Shown: piece after piece, positions 23,935 through 32,316 of the stretch | Numbering within the stretch: the stretch's first letter is position 1 | Layout of the letters: the number at the start of each line of letters is the position of its first letter | Source of the DNA: Bacillota bacterium | Lineage (GTDB): Bacteria; Bacillota; Clostridia; Oscillospirales; Ethanoligenentaceae | Length of the DNA stretch: 64,000 nt | Reading direction: 5' to 3' | Assembly: GCA_023391535.1 (NCBI GenBank) | Contig: JAEWAU010000005.1 | Coordinates: forward strand, 1-64,000 | Notes under the pieces: generated by a model | Told to the model about the DNA's origin: nothing | What the model saw: only the letters and a program-made list of their open reading frames with translations | Database searches by the model: none | Program-made: the position numbers and the translations under genes

Positions 23935-25037
23935 ATACCCATATCTAATAAAAATAGACCGCATATTTATGCAATAATATTGTATATTTATAAATCGAAC
24001 CTATATACGCGCGCGTGTGAGATAGGAAACATCTGCCGCCGATCTATCAGCACCATAACAGACCGAAAACGTAGTAAATGTGCGGGTTCATGCGGCATAC
24101 TGCAAAGGCTGAAGGGAACAGTAGAAAGCCGTAAAAGGCGATTTTTCAGCGTGTGCAGACGAAAAGAAAGAGAGAATGAATGTACAAATATGCATTATAG
24201 CGTGCATAGACATACATTTTCTCACCTACTTCATGCCTCACAACCATGCCGATTATAAACATGCAGATGTCCACATCACGCGGACTGGTTCACCAGGGCC
24301 GAGATGCTCCAATTATACAAAACAGTAATTGCGTATAATTCACCGAAACCCATGAACCCGCACAAAGTCTAGGTTCATCCGCTTCACTGAAATTTTGTAC
24401 CTCAAAATATTACATAGAATGGTCGCGTCAGCATGTCGGAATCCCTATTGGAAGGTGAAAACCTGACGGGCATATCCATGAACCACGCACATTCCGCACA
24501 CCTTCTATGCGAGCACCGGGGGGGTGGGTATTTTCGGGGGCGCCCCGGTTTCGCGCAGCTCCTGTATATACCTGCGCTCATATATGAACTCGGCTTACCT
24601 TTGAGCTGAGGCATAGGGCCTGTATTGAACACATACCCTTGACTATCCAAATCTGGACCGCCAGTTCAGCGCAGAACTGCGTTCGCCTGACCGCACGGTT
24701 TCGCGCCGCCAAAATCTGAATGCTCATAGCTGTACAAAATTCGTACCACGGAATCCTTTATAGAGGGGCGAAATCAAAAAAAACACCCCGTCAATGCAGA
24801 CGGCGTAAGGCTTCAAGGCACTTTTCAACAAGTCTATTAAATAGACTTTGGAGGAAGATAATGGTTGATAGCTTTGCTCGAATCATACGAAGTAAGTTTA
24901 AAGCGTTGTAAACAATATAATAGTACTAAATGTATCTCATAAGGGGGGAACGTAAATTCATCCTCCCCACGGAGAGTAAGAGCTACAGAGGCACAAAACG
25001 CCGGGAACCCGCAGAGTTATGCCATTTGTTCAAAAAA

Positions 25038-25100
25038 ATACGTATCACTGGTAGTACATATCAAGGGCTGATACGTACCGATGGTAGTACATATCGAGGG
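25038..25100. repeat. 33-bp-period tandem repeat, two units
   Basis: Units ATACGTATCAC and ATACGTACCGA each continue into TGGTAGTACATATC(A/G)AGGG, matching at 26 of 30 positions. The period is 33 bases. Directly followed by two small hairpins; iteron-like. Confidence 0.6.
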
Positions 25101-25103
25101 GGG

Positions 25104-25175
25104 ATTCCTCAATTTTGAGGAGTCGTACAATAAGGCTTGACCTTTACAGTTTGGGTTCCCCGAATTTGGGGAATC
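25104..25175. repeat. Pair of related hairpins after the tandem repeat
   Basis: TCCTCAA/TTGAGGA (25106-25121) and TTCCCC/GGGGAA (25156-25173) are similar in size and context (GATTCC... and GGTTCC...). Such tandem stem-loops occur at replication or nicking sites, but they could also be terminators. Confidence 0.4.
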
Positions 25176-25294
25176 ATGCGGGCGCCCTGGTAACGAATGC
25201 AGTACCGGACAAATTGCCCTCCACTGATATTTTGCAAGGGGCACAGGCTCAAATTGTATCCCACCCTCGGTTGAAACGAGAGTGGGAACTGAAC

Positions 25295-27112
25295 TCACAC
25301 CCTTTCCCGCGATTCAAACGATGGTATTTTATAGGCCGGAAGGGGGTCATTTGAAATGACATCCTTTTCCCTCATTTCATGTGAGGGCATCCCGTAGGGG
25401 GTACAGCGCGTGTACGCCCTTCTCCATCTACAGCGAAAAAGCATTAGTTTCATAAGTTCAGCTTCTCGATCCTTCGGGAGCTTGATGAACGTTTCCGGGT
25501 TCCCGCTCTCGTCTTTCGGGCCGAAATAGTTCGGGATGCAGAAATAGTTGTCCTTCACATAGGGGTCTAGGTTCTGCCAGTTCGGGTTATTGTCGTTGAG
25601 CGCGTGGAGCGCCAAATCCGGAGCCGTGATGATGGCCGCGCCGCGGATCGCCGTTTGGAGCGGGTGCTTTGTCACGGTGGAAACGAACTTGTCCCAGCCC
25701 TGCACGCTGGCGTTTGCAAACGGCAGCATGGAATCCACCACCTGCAAAAGGGGCGTAGTTCGGCTGAAATTGGTGGTCACTTCGGCGGCGTTGTAGATTC
25801 CCCGGAGCTTGCTGTCGAAAGTGCCGCCGCCTTTGCGGACGGTGGCGAGGTATTCCGTGAAGCGCGGAAACATTTCCGTGGCCTCGGTGACGTTCTCCAC
25901 GCCGGAAAGGATCTTCCCGAGCGAGAATCCGGTTTCGTTGCGGACATATCCGGAGCCGCGCCCGCCGAGGGCCAGAAAGTCCAGCCAGTCATTGCCGCCG
26001 GTCGCCATCTGACGCACTGCATCCGGCATGGCAGCCAAAAAGTTGTGCGTTCCGGCCGCGGACTGAATCATAGCGGTGGGAAGGTCGCGCACTATGTTGC
26101 GCACCTGGAAGGATGGGCTGTATCGCACGGCGGTGCCCTTAATCAGGTTCATCAGAGGCCGGTTAAGAAGTCGGATAGAGCGCAGCCCCTCGTCCGTGCC
26201 CTTCGGGTGTTCCAGAAATTGCAGCGCGTCGGAAATGTCTTTGCGCACCACGGCGGTGACGGGCTTCCCGTCGATCATAGCCGTAATGGTCGGCAGCTTC
26301 TGGCCGCTGATTGTCACGACCTTTCCGTTTACCGTATCTAGCCCCACAATATCATCCCCGCCGCGCGCGGCCTCTTTGAGGTCGTTTAGCACTTCGTCTG
26401 GAACCGTAGGCAAGATGCGAATTCCGGCCTTTGCCGCGTCCAGCGGGCGCGCCTGCGCCTTTTTTATCATGGAGGCATAGAGGTTGTTCCGCGCCTCCAC
26501 GCGAAGCATCTGGTTCACGCGCGCATTCCACCGCTGCGCGAAAGGTTTCAAAGCCCGCTCGCTGCCGGTGGCCGTTTTGAACGCGGCCCCTTCGGACATA
26601 TGGCCATACCCGGCACCCGGATACACGGAGCCGACCATATCCTTTGAAAGCTCGCGGAAGGATGGCGCGTAATTCGGGTATTTCTGTTTCAGCGCCGCGT
26701 AGGTGTCGCCCGAGACGGAACCGCCGCGCACACGCTCCGTTTGGAATTTATCCCATGCGTCCATCAGGTTCTGATGGGCGTTTTTGAGTTCCGGCGCGGC
26801 CTGCTCCATCGCGTCGATGCGCTGCAAGGCCTGCTCCTTCGTGATGGGAAGAACCGGCTTGTTCTTTGCCTCTTTCAGCTCGTCCATCCGGTCGAGCCAT
26901 TCCTGCGCTTGCCCGTCTCCGGACTTTGCAAGGGCCTCCAGCGCCGTGTTCATGCGCTGCACCACGGAGCTGTCGGCTGGATTCTTCGTCTTGAAGGACT
27001 TCATCACGGCGTCCCGCACCTGGTTGAAAAAGTCCCGGTGCGATTGCTGGAAATCGGTCAATTCGGATTTCTGCTCGGCACCGCCTTCGACTGGATGGTA
27101 GACGCGCAGCAA
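25295..27112 (-). pseudogene. Fragment of large phage polyvalent protein (LPD38-like), inverted
   Basis: The minus-strand frame reads as phage or ICE 'large polyvalent protein' sequence from about 27061 down to 25463, including GTAVRYSPSFQVRNIVRDLPTA-type and TPLLQVVDSMLPFANASVQG stretches typical of the LPD38 region near the C-terminus of these multi-thousand-residue proteins. After IKLPKDRE (codon at 25463-25465) the frame continues into unrelated Arg/Cys-rich residues. The N-terminal bulk of the protein is missing and the first ~17 codons (MLRVYHPVEGGAEQ...) are antisense to the neighbouring fragment. No ribosome binding site is evident. A broken remnant. Confidence 0.75.
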
Positions 27113-27760
27113 GGGAAATCGTCCAGCTTCGGCTCTAAACTACAAACCATGCTGAATATTTCCCCGATCGGTGGCTCCACTTCCACATTCACGCCCGCAA
27201 TCAACGCCGGGAAAATCCTAAACGGCGACGAGGACGTGAAGAACTGGAACGGCCAGCGCATCATCCCGAAATCCGAAGCCGGGAAGCTGCTGCCGCAGGA
27301 TCAGTACGACACGCGCACCAGCAGCGCCGCAAAGACCCTCGGCAAGCAGACAGGCACATCGCCCCATATGTGGGACTATCTCGGGCAGTCCTATCTAAGC
27401 GACCTGTGGAGCGCTTTGCAAGGGCAGACGGCTGTAAGCCAAAAAAACAAGAACCCGCTTACCAACCTGTTCGTGAACAAGTTTTCCACGGATTCCGCGT
27501 ATTCCAGCGATTGGGACAACCGATTTTACGACGCTCTGGACAAATGGGAGCGGCAGGCGGGCAGCGATAAGAAAAACAAGTCGCCCGGCTACAACGCGAG
27601 CCACGCGAAATATTTGACGCTCAACCGCTACGCCTCCACGATCTCCGACCTTTACAACAAGGCAAAGGCTGCGGAGGACGTGGGGAACACGGCGGGAGCG
27701 CGGGCCTTCCGGCTGCGGGCGCAGAATGTGGAGCAAACAGCGCTCGGGCAAATTTCATGA
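27062..27760 (+). pseudogene. C-terminal fragment of the same polyvalent protein
   Basis: The plus-strand frame from 27062 begins FGFLLGTAFDWMVDAQQGK and continues for 232 residues to a stop at 27758-27760. It reads as the natural C-terminus of the protein whose preceding part lies inverted at 25463-27061: joining IKLPKDRE to FGFLLGTAF restores a continuous domain. The in-frame codons upstream (26741-27061) are antisense to the inverted fragment and are not real. No start codon or ribosome binding site belongs to it. Confidence 0.7.
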
Positions 27761-27994
27761 ATGGCGCTTTTTCAGCATGCTTCTCACAATCAATACGATC
27801 CATAGCCCCGCGAATAATCCAATAAAAGCCCAAGTTGCAATTTCTGAGGCTATCGGACTACTATCTAAACTTCGTGCGATTAGCGAAACGACTTGTGAAA
27901 GGATGTAGATAACAGTGATTATTCCTATAACACTGAAAATGTCCGTTGCAACTTCTCCTATTGCGTCTCTCACGGCTATCCCCTCCAAATCCAT
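27755..27994 (-). CDS. Small membrane protein, hypothetical
   Basis: 79 residues beginning MDLEGIAVRDAIGEVATD, with two hydrophobic helices (FSVIGIITVIYILSQVVSL and WAFIGLFAGLWIVLIV) and a short basic tail RSMLKKRHS. The topology is a helical hairpin. Its stop overlaps the end of the polyvalent-protein fragment, tail to tail. GGA six bases before the ATG is a weak ribosome binding site; a longer frame to 28117 exists but its extra residues look random. Size and shape recall phage holins, but that is only resemblance. Confidence 0.55.
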   Translation of the reverse strand: MDLEGIAVRDAIGEVATDIFSVIGIITVIYILSQVVSLIARSLDSSPIASEIATWAFIGLFAGLWIVLIVRSMLKKRHS

Positions 27995-28224
27995 TATATT
28001 CCGATTCTGTCCAATATCAAGTAGGGGGTGAAAAGTTCGAAACAGCGAAGTTCGACAAGGGGCATATTCACAGATGGCCGTACACAAAAATTCAAAGAAG
28101 TTGGTTTCGCTGCTCATTTAGTGAGTAACAAAGGATCCGAGATCATAAATCAGTAATCCGCACTATCTACAGAGAAGCCGTTCCGCAGCACGCGGGCGGC
28201 TCTCTTTTTTTGCCCGTTTTGAAG

Positions 28225-28252
28225 CCCGTAGTAGCCAAATAGTAGCCAAAAC
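28225..28252. repeat. Arm-type direct repeats, right end
   Basis: Two copies of AGTAGCCAAA, with the preceding CCCGTAGTAGCCAAA also shared with the left end (20376-20409), same orientation. Confidence 0.6.
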
Positions 28253-28293
28253 CGCAGAACGAAGGAAATTATTTACACATCTGAAAAACAGAA

Positions 28294-28324
28294 AACCCGC
28301 ACAAACCTAGAGTTTATGCGGGTT
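28294..28324 (-). terminator. Hairpin downstream of tRNA-Leu
   Basis: AACCCGCACAAAC pairs with GTTTATGCGGGTT (one mismatch) around CTAGA. On the minus strand it is followed by TTTTC and lies just beyond the tRNA 3' end, so it probably serves as the tRNA terminator brought by the element. Confidence 0.6.
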
Positions 28325-28330
28325 CGCGGG

Positions 28331-28417
28331 TGGTGCCGCTGACCGGGTTCGAACCGGTATGGTGTTGCCACCGAGGGATTTTAAGTCCCTTGCGTCTGCC
28401 GATTTCGCCACAGCGGC
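28331..28417 (-). tRNA. tRNA-Leu (anticodon TAA)
   Basis: An 87-base class II tRNA on the minus strand. The acceptor stem pairs GCCGCTG with CAGCGGC and CCA is encoded. The anticodon arm AGGGA-CTTAAAA-TCCCT gives TAA (28381-28383), a long variable arm CGGTGGCAACACCA follows, and the T arm is CCGG-TTCGAAC-CCGG. The gene is intact because the element restored its 3' end; a second copy of the last 57 bases lies at 20207-20263. Confidence 0.97.
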
Positions 28418-28600
28418 TTATTTGTGAAAACGAATCTATCTTACCATATTGGCGGCATATTTTCAAGCGCGCGAAACGGCACCGTCTATCCGAAAAAAAG
28501 AGCGAAGCTTCAGAAAAACAGAATATTTCCCCCGCGCAACAAATAGTCATTTTCCGGGCATACTTTCGAGGAAGATATTTTTGGAAACGCGGGGAAGACG

Positions 28601-29248
28601 ATGCCGAACAATCAGTATTTTGATGTCCGTGAACCGGGCGTGCAATGGAGAATGAACAAAACGTTATTTGAGCTGCTGGAAGCTGTCGGAAAACCGTACC
28701 GTGATGTGACGGTGGTTTGCATTGGAACCGACCGTTCCACAGGCGACAGCTTCGGTCCGCTGGTGGGGCATATGCTTTCCCATGTGACGTTCGTGCCGTT
28801 CCAGCTGCGCGGCACGCTGGAGAAGCCGGTGCACGCCTTGTCCCTTCCGGAAACTATGGAGGGAATTGATACGGAAAACAGCCTAGTGCTGGCTGTGGAC
28901 GCCGGCGTAGGGGACGCGCGCATGGTGGGCCATGTGGCCGTTTCGGATGTGCCCGTGCGGCCGGGCAGCGGCCTTGGAAAGGAACTGCCTCGCGTAGGGG
29001 ATATTTCCATCACCGGCATTGTGGCAATGGGAGGAATCGCGCCGTTCCTGATGCTGCAGAATGCGCCTCTCGGCATGGTGTACGAGATGGCGGAAAAGAC
29101 GTTTTTTGCCGTTCAGTATGCCTTGTGCGGCCTAGCGGCGCAACGGTGCGCCGCATGCGGGCAGAAAACGGGTTTCGGCTTGCAGGAAGCGCATAAAAAC
29201 ATTTTTACGAGGGGCCGGCCGATTTCTTATACAGGCCGGAACGGTTGA
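28601..29248 (+). CDS. yyaC: Sporulation protein YyaC (Gpr-like peptidase fold)
   Basis: A 215-residue member of the YyaC family, related in fold to the germination protease Gpr. The conserved VVCIGTDRSTGDSFGPLVG and AVDAGVGDARMVGHV stretches are present, and the length is usual. Expressed during sporulation in relatives; the biochemical role is not established. GGGGAAG lies before the ATG at 28601. The 3' end runs 44 bases into the convergent rsmI gene, so the last residues of both proteins are encoded on opposite strands. Confidence 0.88.
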   Translation: MPNNQYFDVREPGVQWRMNKTLFELLEAVGKPYRDVTVVCIGTDRSTGDSFGPLVGHMLSHVTFVPFQLRGTLEKPVHALSLPETMEGIDTENSLVLAVDAGVGDARMVGHVAVSDVPVRPGSGLGKELPRVGDISITGIVAMGGIAPFLMLQNAPLGMVYEMAEKTFFAVQYALCGLAAQRCAACGQKTGFGLQEAHKNIFTRGRPISYTGRNG

Positions 29249-30089
29249 CTCCGGTTTCCCGGGCCGCGCGTTTCACGGCTTCCGGGCGCGTCATGCCCTC
29301 GGAAAGATAGCGCTCCACCAGGGCTTCGGCGGCTTCCACGGCGGCATCGTCCGCTACAGCGGCGCTCTTTCCGGGGGCTGGTTCTTCCATTCGGGCCGGG
29401 AGCGTCTGTGAGGCGGACGGCTTCCCCTCCACGACGAGGACGAATTCGCCGCGCGGCTCGTTGTGCGCGTAGGCTTCTGCGGCTTGTTCCAGCGTGGTGC
29501 GGAGAACTTCCTCGTGGATTTTGGTCATTTCGCGCACCAAAGCGACGCGCCGGTTGCCGAAGAATGTCAGCATGTCGCGCAGCGTGGCGCGCAGCTTGTG
29601 CGGCGCCTCATAAAAAATCAGGGTTCGGGGCTCGTCTTTTACCGCTTCGAGATGCGCGAAGCGGTTTTTTTTATTGACGCTCAAAAAACCCTCAAAGCAG
29701 AACCGCCCGGTGGGAAGGCCGGAAAGCGCCAGCGCCGTAACCGCCGCGCACGGCCCCGGAACGGCGACGACCTCAATGCCGCGTGTTGCGCACAGGGCGA
29801 CCAAGTCCTCGCCGGGGTCCGAAATGGCCGGCATACCGGCGTCCGTCACAAGCGCGCAGGTTTCGCCCGCTTCCAGCCGCGAGACGATCTCCTCGCCGCG
29901 CTGAAATTTGTTGTGTTCAAAATAGCTGATCATCGGCTTTTTGATACCGAAATGGTTCAGAAGCCGCAGCGTGACGCGCGTATCCTCCGCAGCGATGAAA
30001 TCCGCACCCGTAAGTGCCTGCTGCGCGCGGGAGGAAAAGTCGCCGAGGTTCCCGATGGGGGTTCCCACCAAATAGAGTTTTCCGGCCAT
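29205..30089 (-). CDS. rsmI: 16S rRNA (cytidine-1402-2'-O)-methyltransferase
   Basis: Methylates the ribose of C1402 in the ribosomal P site. The 294-residue tetrapyrrole-methylase-fold protein has LYLVGTPIGNLGD at the N-terminus, AAEDTRVTLRLLNHF, ALVTDAGMPAISDPG and VPGPCAAVTALALSG (SAM site), then an extra C-terminal helical domain as in longer RsmI proteins. trmN6 lies 78 bp upstream on the same strand, a pairing seen often in Firmicutes. Confidence 0.95.
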   Translation of the reverse strand: MAGKLYLVGTPIGNLGDFSSRAQQALTGADFIAAEDTRVTLRLLNHFGIKKPMISYFEHNKFQRGEEIVSRLEAGETCALVTDAGMPAISDPGEDLVALCATRGIEVVAVPGPCAAVTALALSGLPTGRFCFEGFLSVNKKNRFAHLEAVKDEPRTLIFYEAPHKLRATLRDMLTFFGNRRVALVREMTKIHEEVLRTTLEQAAEAYAHNEPRGEFVLVVEGKPSASQTLPARMEEPAPGKSAAVADDAAVEAAEALVERYLSEGMTRPEAVKRAARETGVNRSGLYKKSAGPS

Positions 30090-30167
30090 GCCGCATTCAC
30101 CTCATTAAAAATCGTTGCCGCATTTTTTGGCGGGGCGCCGTTTCTTTTGCATTATGCCATAGAGAAG

Positions 30168-30944
30168 CTACATCCGGTAAATGCGCCGGAATTCCGGAGT
30201 GGGTTCGCCGTTTTCCTCTTGCAGAATCAGAACGGCCTCAACCGAAAGGCCGGGCCGCGCGCCTTTTTTGCCCTCCACCAGTGCGAGAAAAGGGGAAGAC
30301 GAGGCCTTGTGCTGCGCAAAGCGCAGGCGTTTCGGCTCCACGCCCGCCCCGTGCATCCGGTAAAGCAGTTCCGCCAGACGTTCAGGCCGGTGGCAGAAAC
30401 AAAGGCGCCCGCCGTTTTTTAGCAGGCGCGCACCTGTGCCGACCGCATCAGCCAGCGTGCAGGAAGCCTCGGAGCGCGCATCGCGCGCGGCGGGGGAGGG
30501 GCTGGCCGGGCCGGTTCCGAGCGCGCGGTAGGGCGGGTTGCACGCCACGAGGCCGTAAACGCCGTTCCAGGAGGAGGGGAGCATACGCAAATCCTTTTCC
30601 CATACCTGCACGTTTTCAAGGCCGTTTTCCTCAGCCGCCCGGCGGGCCAGGTCCGTCGCTTCCGGCCGGAGCTCTACGGCGTCGATGGCAAACGCGCCGT
30701 CCCGGCTCCAGAGCAGCGAGACAATGCCGCATCCCGCGCAGAGGTCGCAAAGGTGCTTTTCCCCGCGCGGGGCGGCGAAATCCGCCAGCAGTACGGCGTC
30801 TGCGCCAAAGGAGTGCGCGGGCGTGGTAAGGGCGAAAATACCCGCGCCCAGGGCTTCGCGTTTTACGGCGGAATTTTCCAACTGCGCCTGCCTCCCAGAA
30901 AATTTGTTCTGCCGCAGGAAAGCGGCCGTGATCCGTTCCGCCAT
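30168..30944 (-). CDS. trmN6: tRNA1(Val) (adenine-37-N6)-methyltransferase-like
   Basis: A 258-residue SAM-dependent methyltransferase of the YfiC/TrmN6 group. CDLCAGCGIVSLL is motif I, AVELRPEATDLA follows, and VACNPPYRALG is the catalytic NPPY motif of adenine or glutamine N-methyltransferases. It begins with the family's LTTPAHSFGADAVLLADFA. The substrate is inferred from the family. It sits before rsmI in the same direction. Confidence 0.87.
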   Translation of the reverse strand: MAERITAAFLRQNKFSGRQAQLENSAVKREALGAGIFALTTPAHSFGADAVLLADFAAPRGEKHLCDLCAGCGIVSLLWSRDGAFAIDAVELRPEATDLARRAAEENGLENVQVWEKDLRMLPSSWNGVYGLVACNPPYRALGTGPASPSPAARDARSEASCTLADAVGTGARLLKNGGRLCFCHRPERLAELLYRMHGAGVEPKRLRFAQHKASSSPFLALVEGKKGARPGLSVEAVLILQEENGEPTPEFRRIYRM

Positions 30945-31092
30945 TTCAGGAAAATCGGTTTGTTTGCCGGCGCGGTGCCCGCTTAAAGCCCGCCTGATGC
31001 CAAAAGAACCCGCGCATACGCGCAGGTTCCCGATTGGCCGGCAGCATATCTCCGCCGAAGCGGAGTATGTATTCCGAAAAGCAATTTTGACT

Positions 31093-31263
31093 TTAGGCCG
31101 GCTGAGGAGCGCTGACAGGGCAGACGCTTGCGCACGAGCCGCAGTCCACGCATACGCTCTGGTCGATCACATACTTGCCATCGCCTTCGCTGATGCAGGA
31201 AACGGGGCACTGAGCGGCACAGGCGCCGCAGCTGATACAATCGTCGTTAATGACATAAGGCAT
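31093..31263 (-). CDS. Clostridial-type 2[4Fe-4S] ferredoxin
   Basis: A 56-residue electron carrier, too short for most gene finders. It starts MPYVINDDCISCGACAAQCP at ATG 31263, about nine bases after AAGGAGG. Two CxxCxxCxxxC(P) clusters are intact (CISCGACAAQCP and CVDCGSCASVCP), each ending in proline as usual for low-potential ferredoxins. It likely serves anaerobic redox enzymes of the cell. Stand-alone gene between trmN6 and yaaT, both on the same strand. Confidence 0.95.
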   Translation of the reverse strand: MPYVINDDCISCGACAAQCPVSCISEGDGKYVIDQSVCVDCGSCASVCPVSAPQPA

Positions 31264-31369
31264 TGATATGCACCTCCTTGCAGTTCTTTATTTATTGTAT
31301 CACGAATTCGACAAATTTCAATACGTGCGGCGGGATTCTCGGATATTGCACGGTGCAAAACCGGAAAAA

Positions 31370-32248
31370 TCACTCCAACCCCGCGAACACGTCCGGGCCG
31401 TTTTCGTCGGGCTGCGGCGTGTGGCCCCCGGAAGAGGGATCGTTCAAAACGTGTACCGCGCTCTTGTGGTATTCCTTTACCGGAGAATCCGGCGCCGCGT
31501 CGAGCCGGATTTTCAGCATTCCGGTGAGCAGGGAGACATCCGTCACCGCGCCGTTCCCGTCCGGCGTGGAGACGAGGGTGCCTACGCGCGGGGTGGTGCG
31601 CAGCAGATACTCGTAGGCCTCGTGTTCGTATTTGAGGCAGCACATCAGGCGGCCGCACGTGCCGGAGATTTTTGCCGGGTTGAGCGAGAGCCCCTGTTCC
31701 TTGGCCATTTTGATCGAAACCGGCTGGAAATCGCCCAGGAACGTGCTGCAACAAAACGGTTTGCCGCAGATGCCGAGGCCGCCGAGCATTTTGGCCTCGT
31801 CGCGCACGCCGATCTGGCGCAGCTCGATGCGTGTGCGGAATACCGACGCGAGGTCCTTGACGAGCTCGCGGAAATCCACGCGGCCATCCGCCGTGAAGTA
31901 AAAGAGAATCTTATTGTTGTCGAAGGTGTATTCCACGCCGATGAGCTTCATGCCGAGCTTATGGTCGGCAATCTTCTTGAGGCAGATGCGGAACGCTTCT
32001 TTTTCCTTGCGCGCGTTGTCGGCCACATGGGCAAGGTCCTCTTCCGTGGCGGCGCGGATGACGCTTTTGAGCGGTTTGACGATGGAATCGTCCTCCACGG
32101 TGCGGTTGGGCATCAGCACCTCGCCGCATTCAATGCCGCGGGCTGTTTCCACGATGACATGGCCGCCGCGTTCGAACGAAATGCCGCAGGGGTCGAAATA
32201 GTAAACTTTCCCTACGCTTTTAAACTGAACCCCAATGACTTCCGTCAT
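31370..32248 (-). CDS. ricT: PSP1-domain protein YaaT (RicT)
   Basis: A 292-residue member of the YaaT/RicT family. In Bacillus it belongs to the Y-complex (with YmcA and YlbF) that promotes RNase Y action and sporulation. GKVYYFDPCGISFERG opens the PSP1 domain, and the cysteine-rich centre (GLGICGKPFCCSTFL, GTCGRLMCCLKYEHE) is typical and binds Fe-S clusters in relatives. Start ATG 32248 follows GGAGG by five bases; the frame before it is an artefact. It lies downstream of holB and darA, the usual darA-holB-yaaT order. Confidence 0.92.
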   Translation of the reverse strand: MTEVIGVQFKSVGKVYYFDPCGISFERGGHVIVETARGIECGEVLMPNRTVEDDSIVKPLKSVIRAATEEDLAHVADNARKEKEAFRICLKKIADHKLGMKLIGVEYTFDNNKILFYFTADGRVDFRELVKDLASVFRTRIELRQIGVRDEAKMLGGLGICGKPFCCSTFLGDFQPVSIKMAKEQGLSLNPAKISGTCGRLMCCLKYEHEAYEYLLRTTPRVGTLVSTPDGNGAVTDVSLLTGMLKIRLDAAPDSPVKEYHKSAVHVLNDPSSGGHTPQPDENGPDVFAGLE

Positions 32249-32316
32249 TTGAACCTCCATAAACCGGGCCGTTCTCCGGCTCCGGTGGGATCGGTATTTA
32301 TGAGCTGCCCGCGCCC

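Larger units (their letters stand above)
23935..25294. other. 1.36-kb gene-poor AT-rich stretch of the element
   Basis: No open frame has a ribosome binding site or recognisable domain. It contains an inverted repeat AATTATAC/GTATAATT (24311-24340), a 33-bp tandem repeat with two adjacent hairpins (25038-25173) and a hairpin at about 25260-25286. The frames at 23848-24258 and 24402-24650 look spurious. It may hold the element's replication or transfer site, or debris. Confidence 0.5.
20207..28387. mobile_element. Integrated element in tRNA-Leu(TAA), 8.1 kb
   Basis: Bounded by an exact 57-bp direct repeat of the tRNA-Leu 3' part (20207-20263 and 28331-28387). Just inside each end are similar sequences: AACCCGCA-type hairpins (20303-20328, 28294-28324) and GTAGCCAAA repeats (20376-20409, 28225-28252). 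The content is phage or plasmid-like and partly low GC. No integrase, terminase, capsid or conjugation gene is recognisable, so it is a decayed prophage or ICE, or a satellite moved by an integrase supplied in trans. Confidence 0.85.

Noticed and set aside
23848..24258. 136-codon frame after the toxin gene
   Set aside because: It runs through the terminator hairpin at 23900 and reads as Arg/Lys-rich random sequence; no ribosome binding site.
24402..24650. 82-codon minus frame with RPRKYPPP
   Set aside because: The AT-hook-like string is short and isolated, no ribosome binding site or neighbour gene supports it.
25038..25100. Possible CRISPR array
   Set aside because: Only two diverged units with a 3-base gap and no spacers; no cas genes anywhere in the window.
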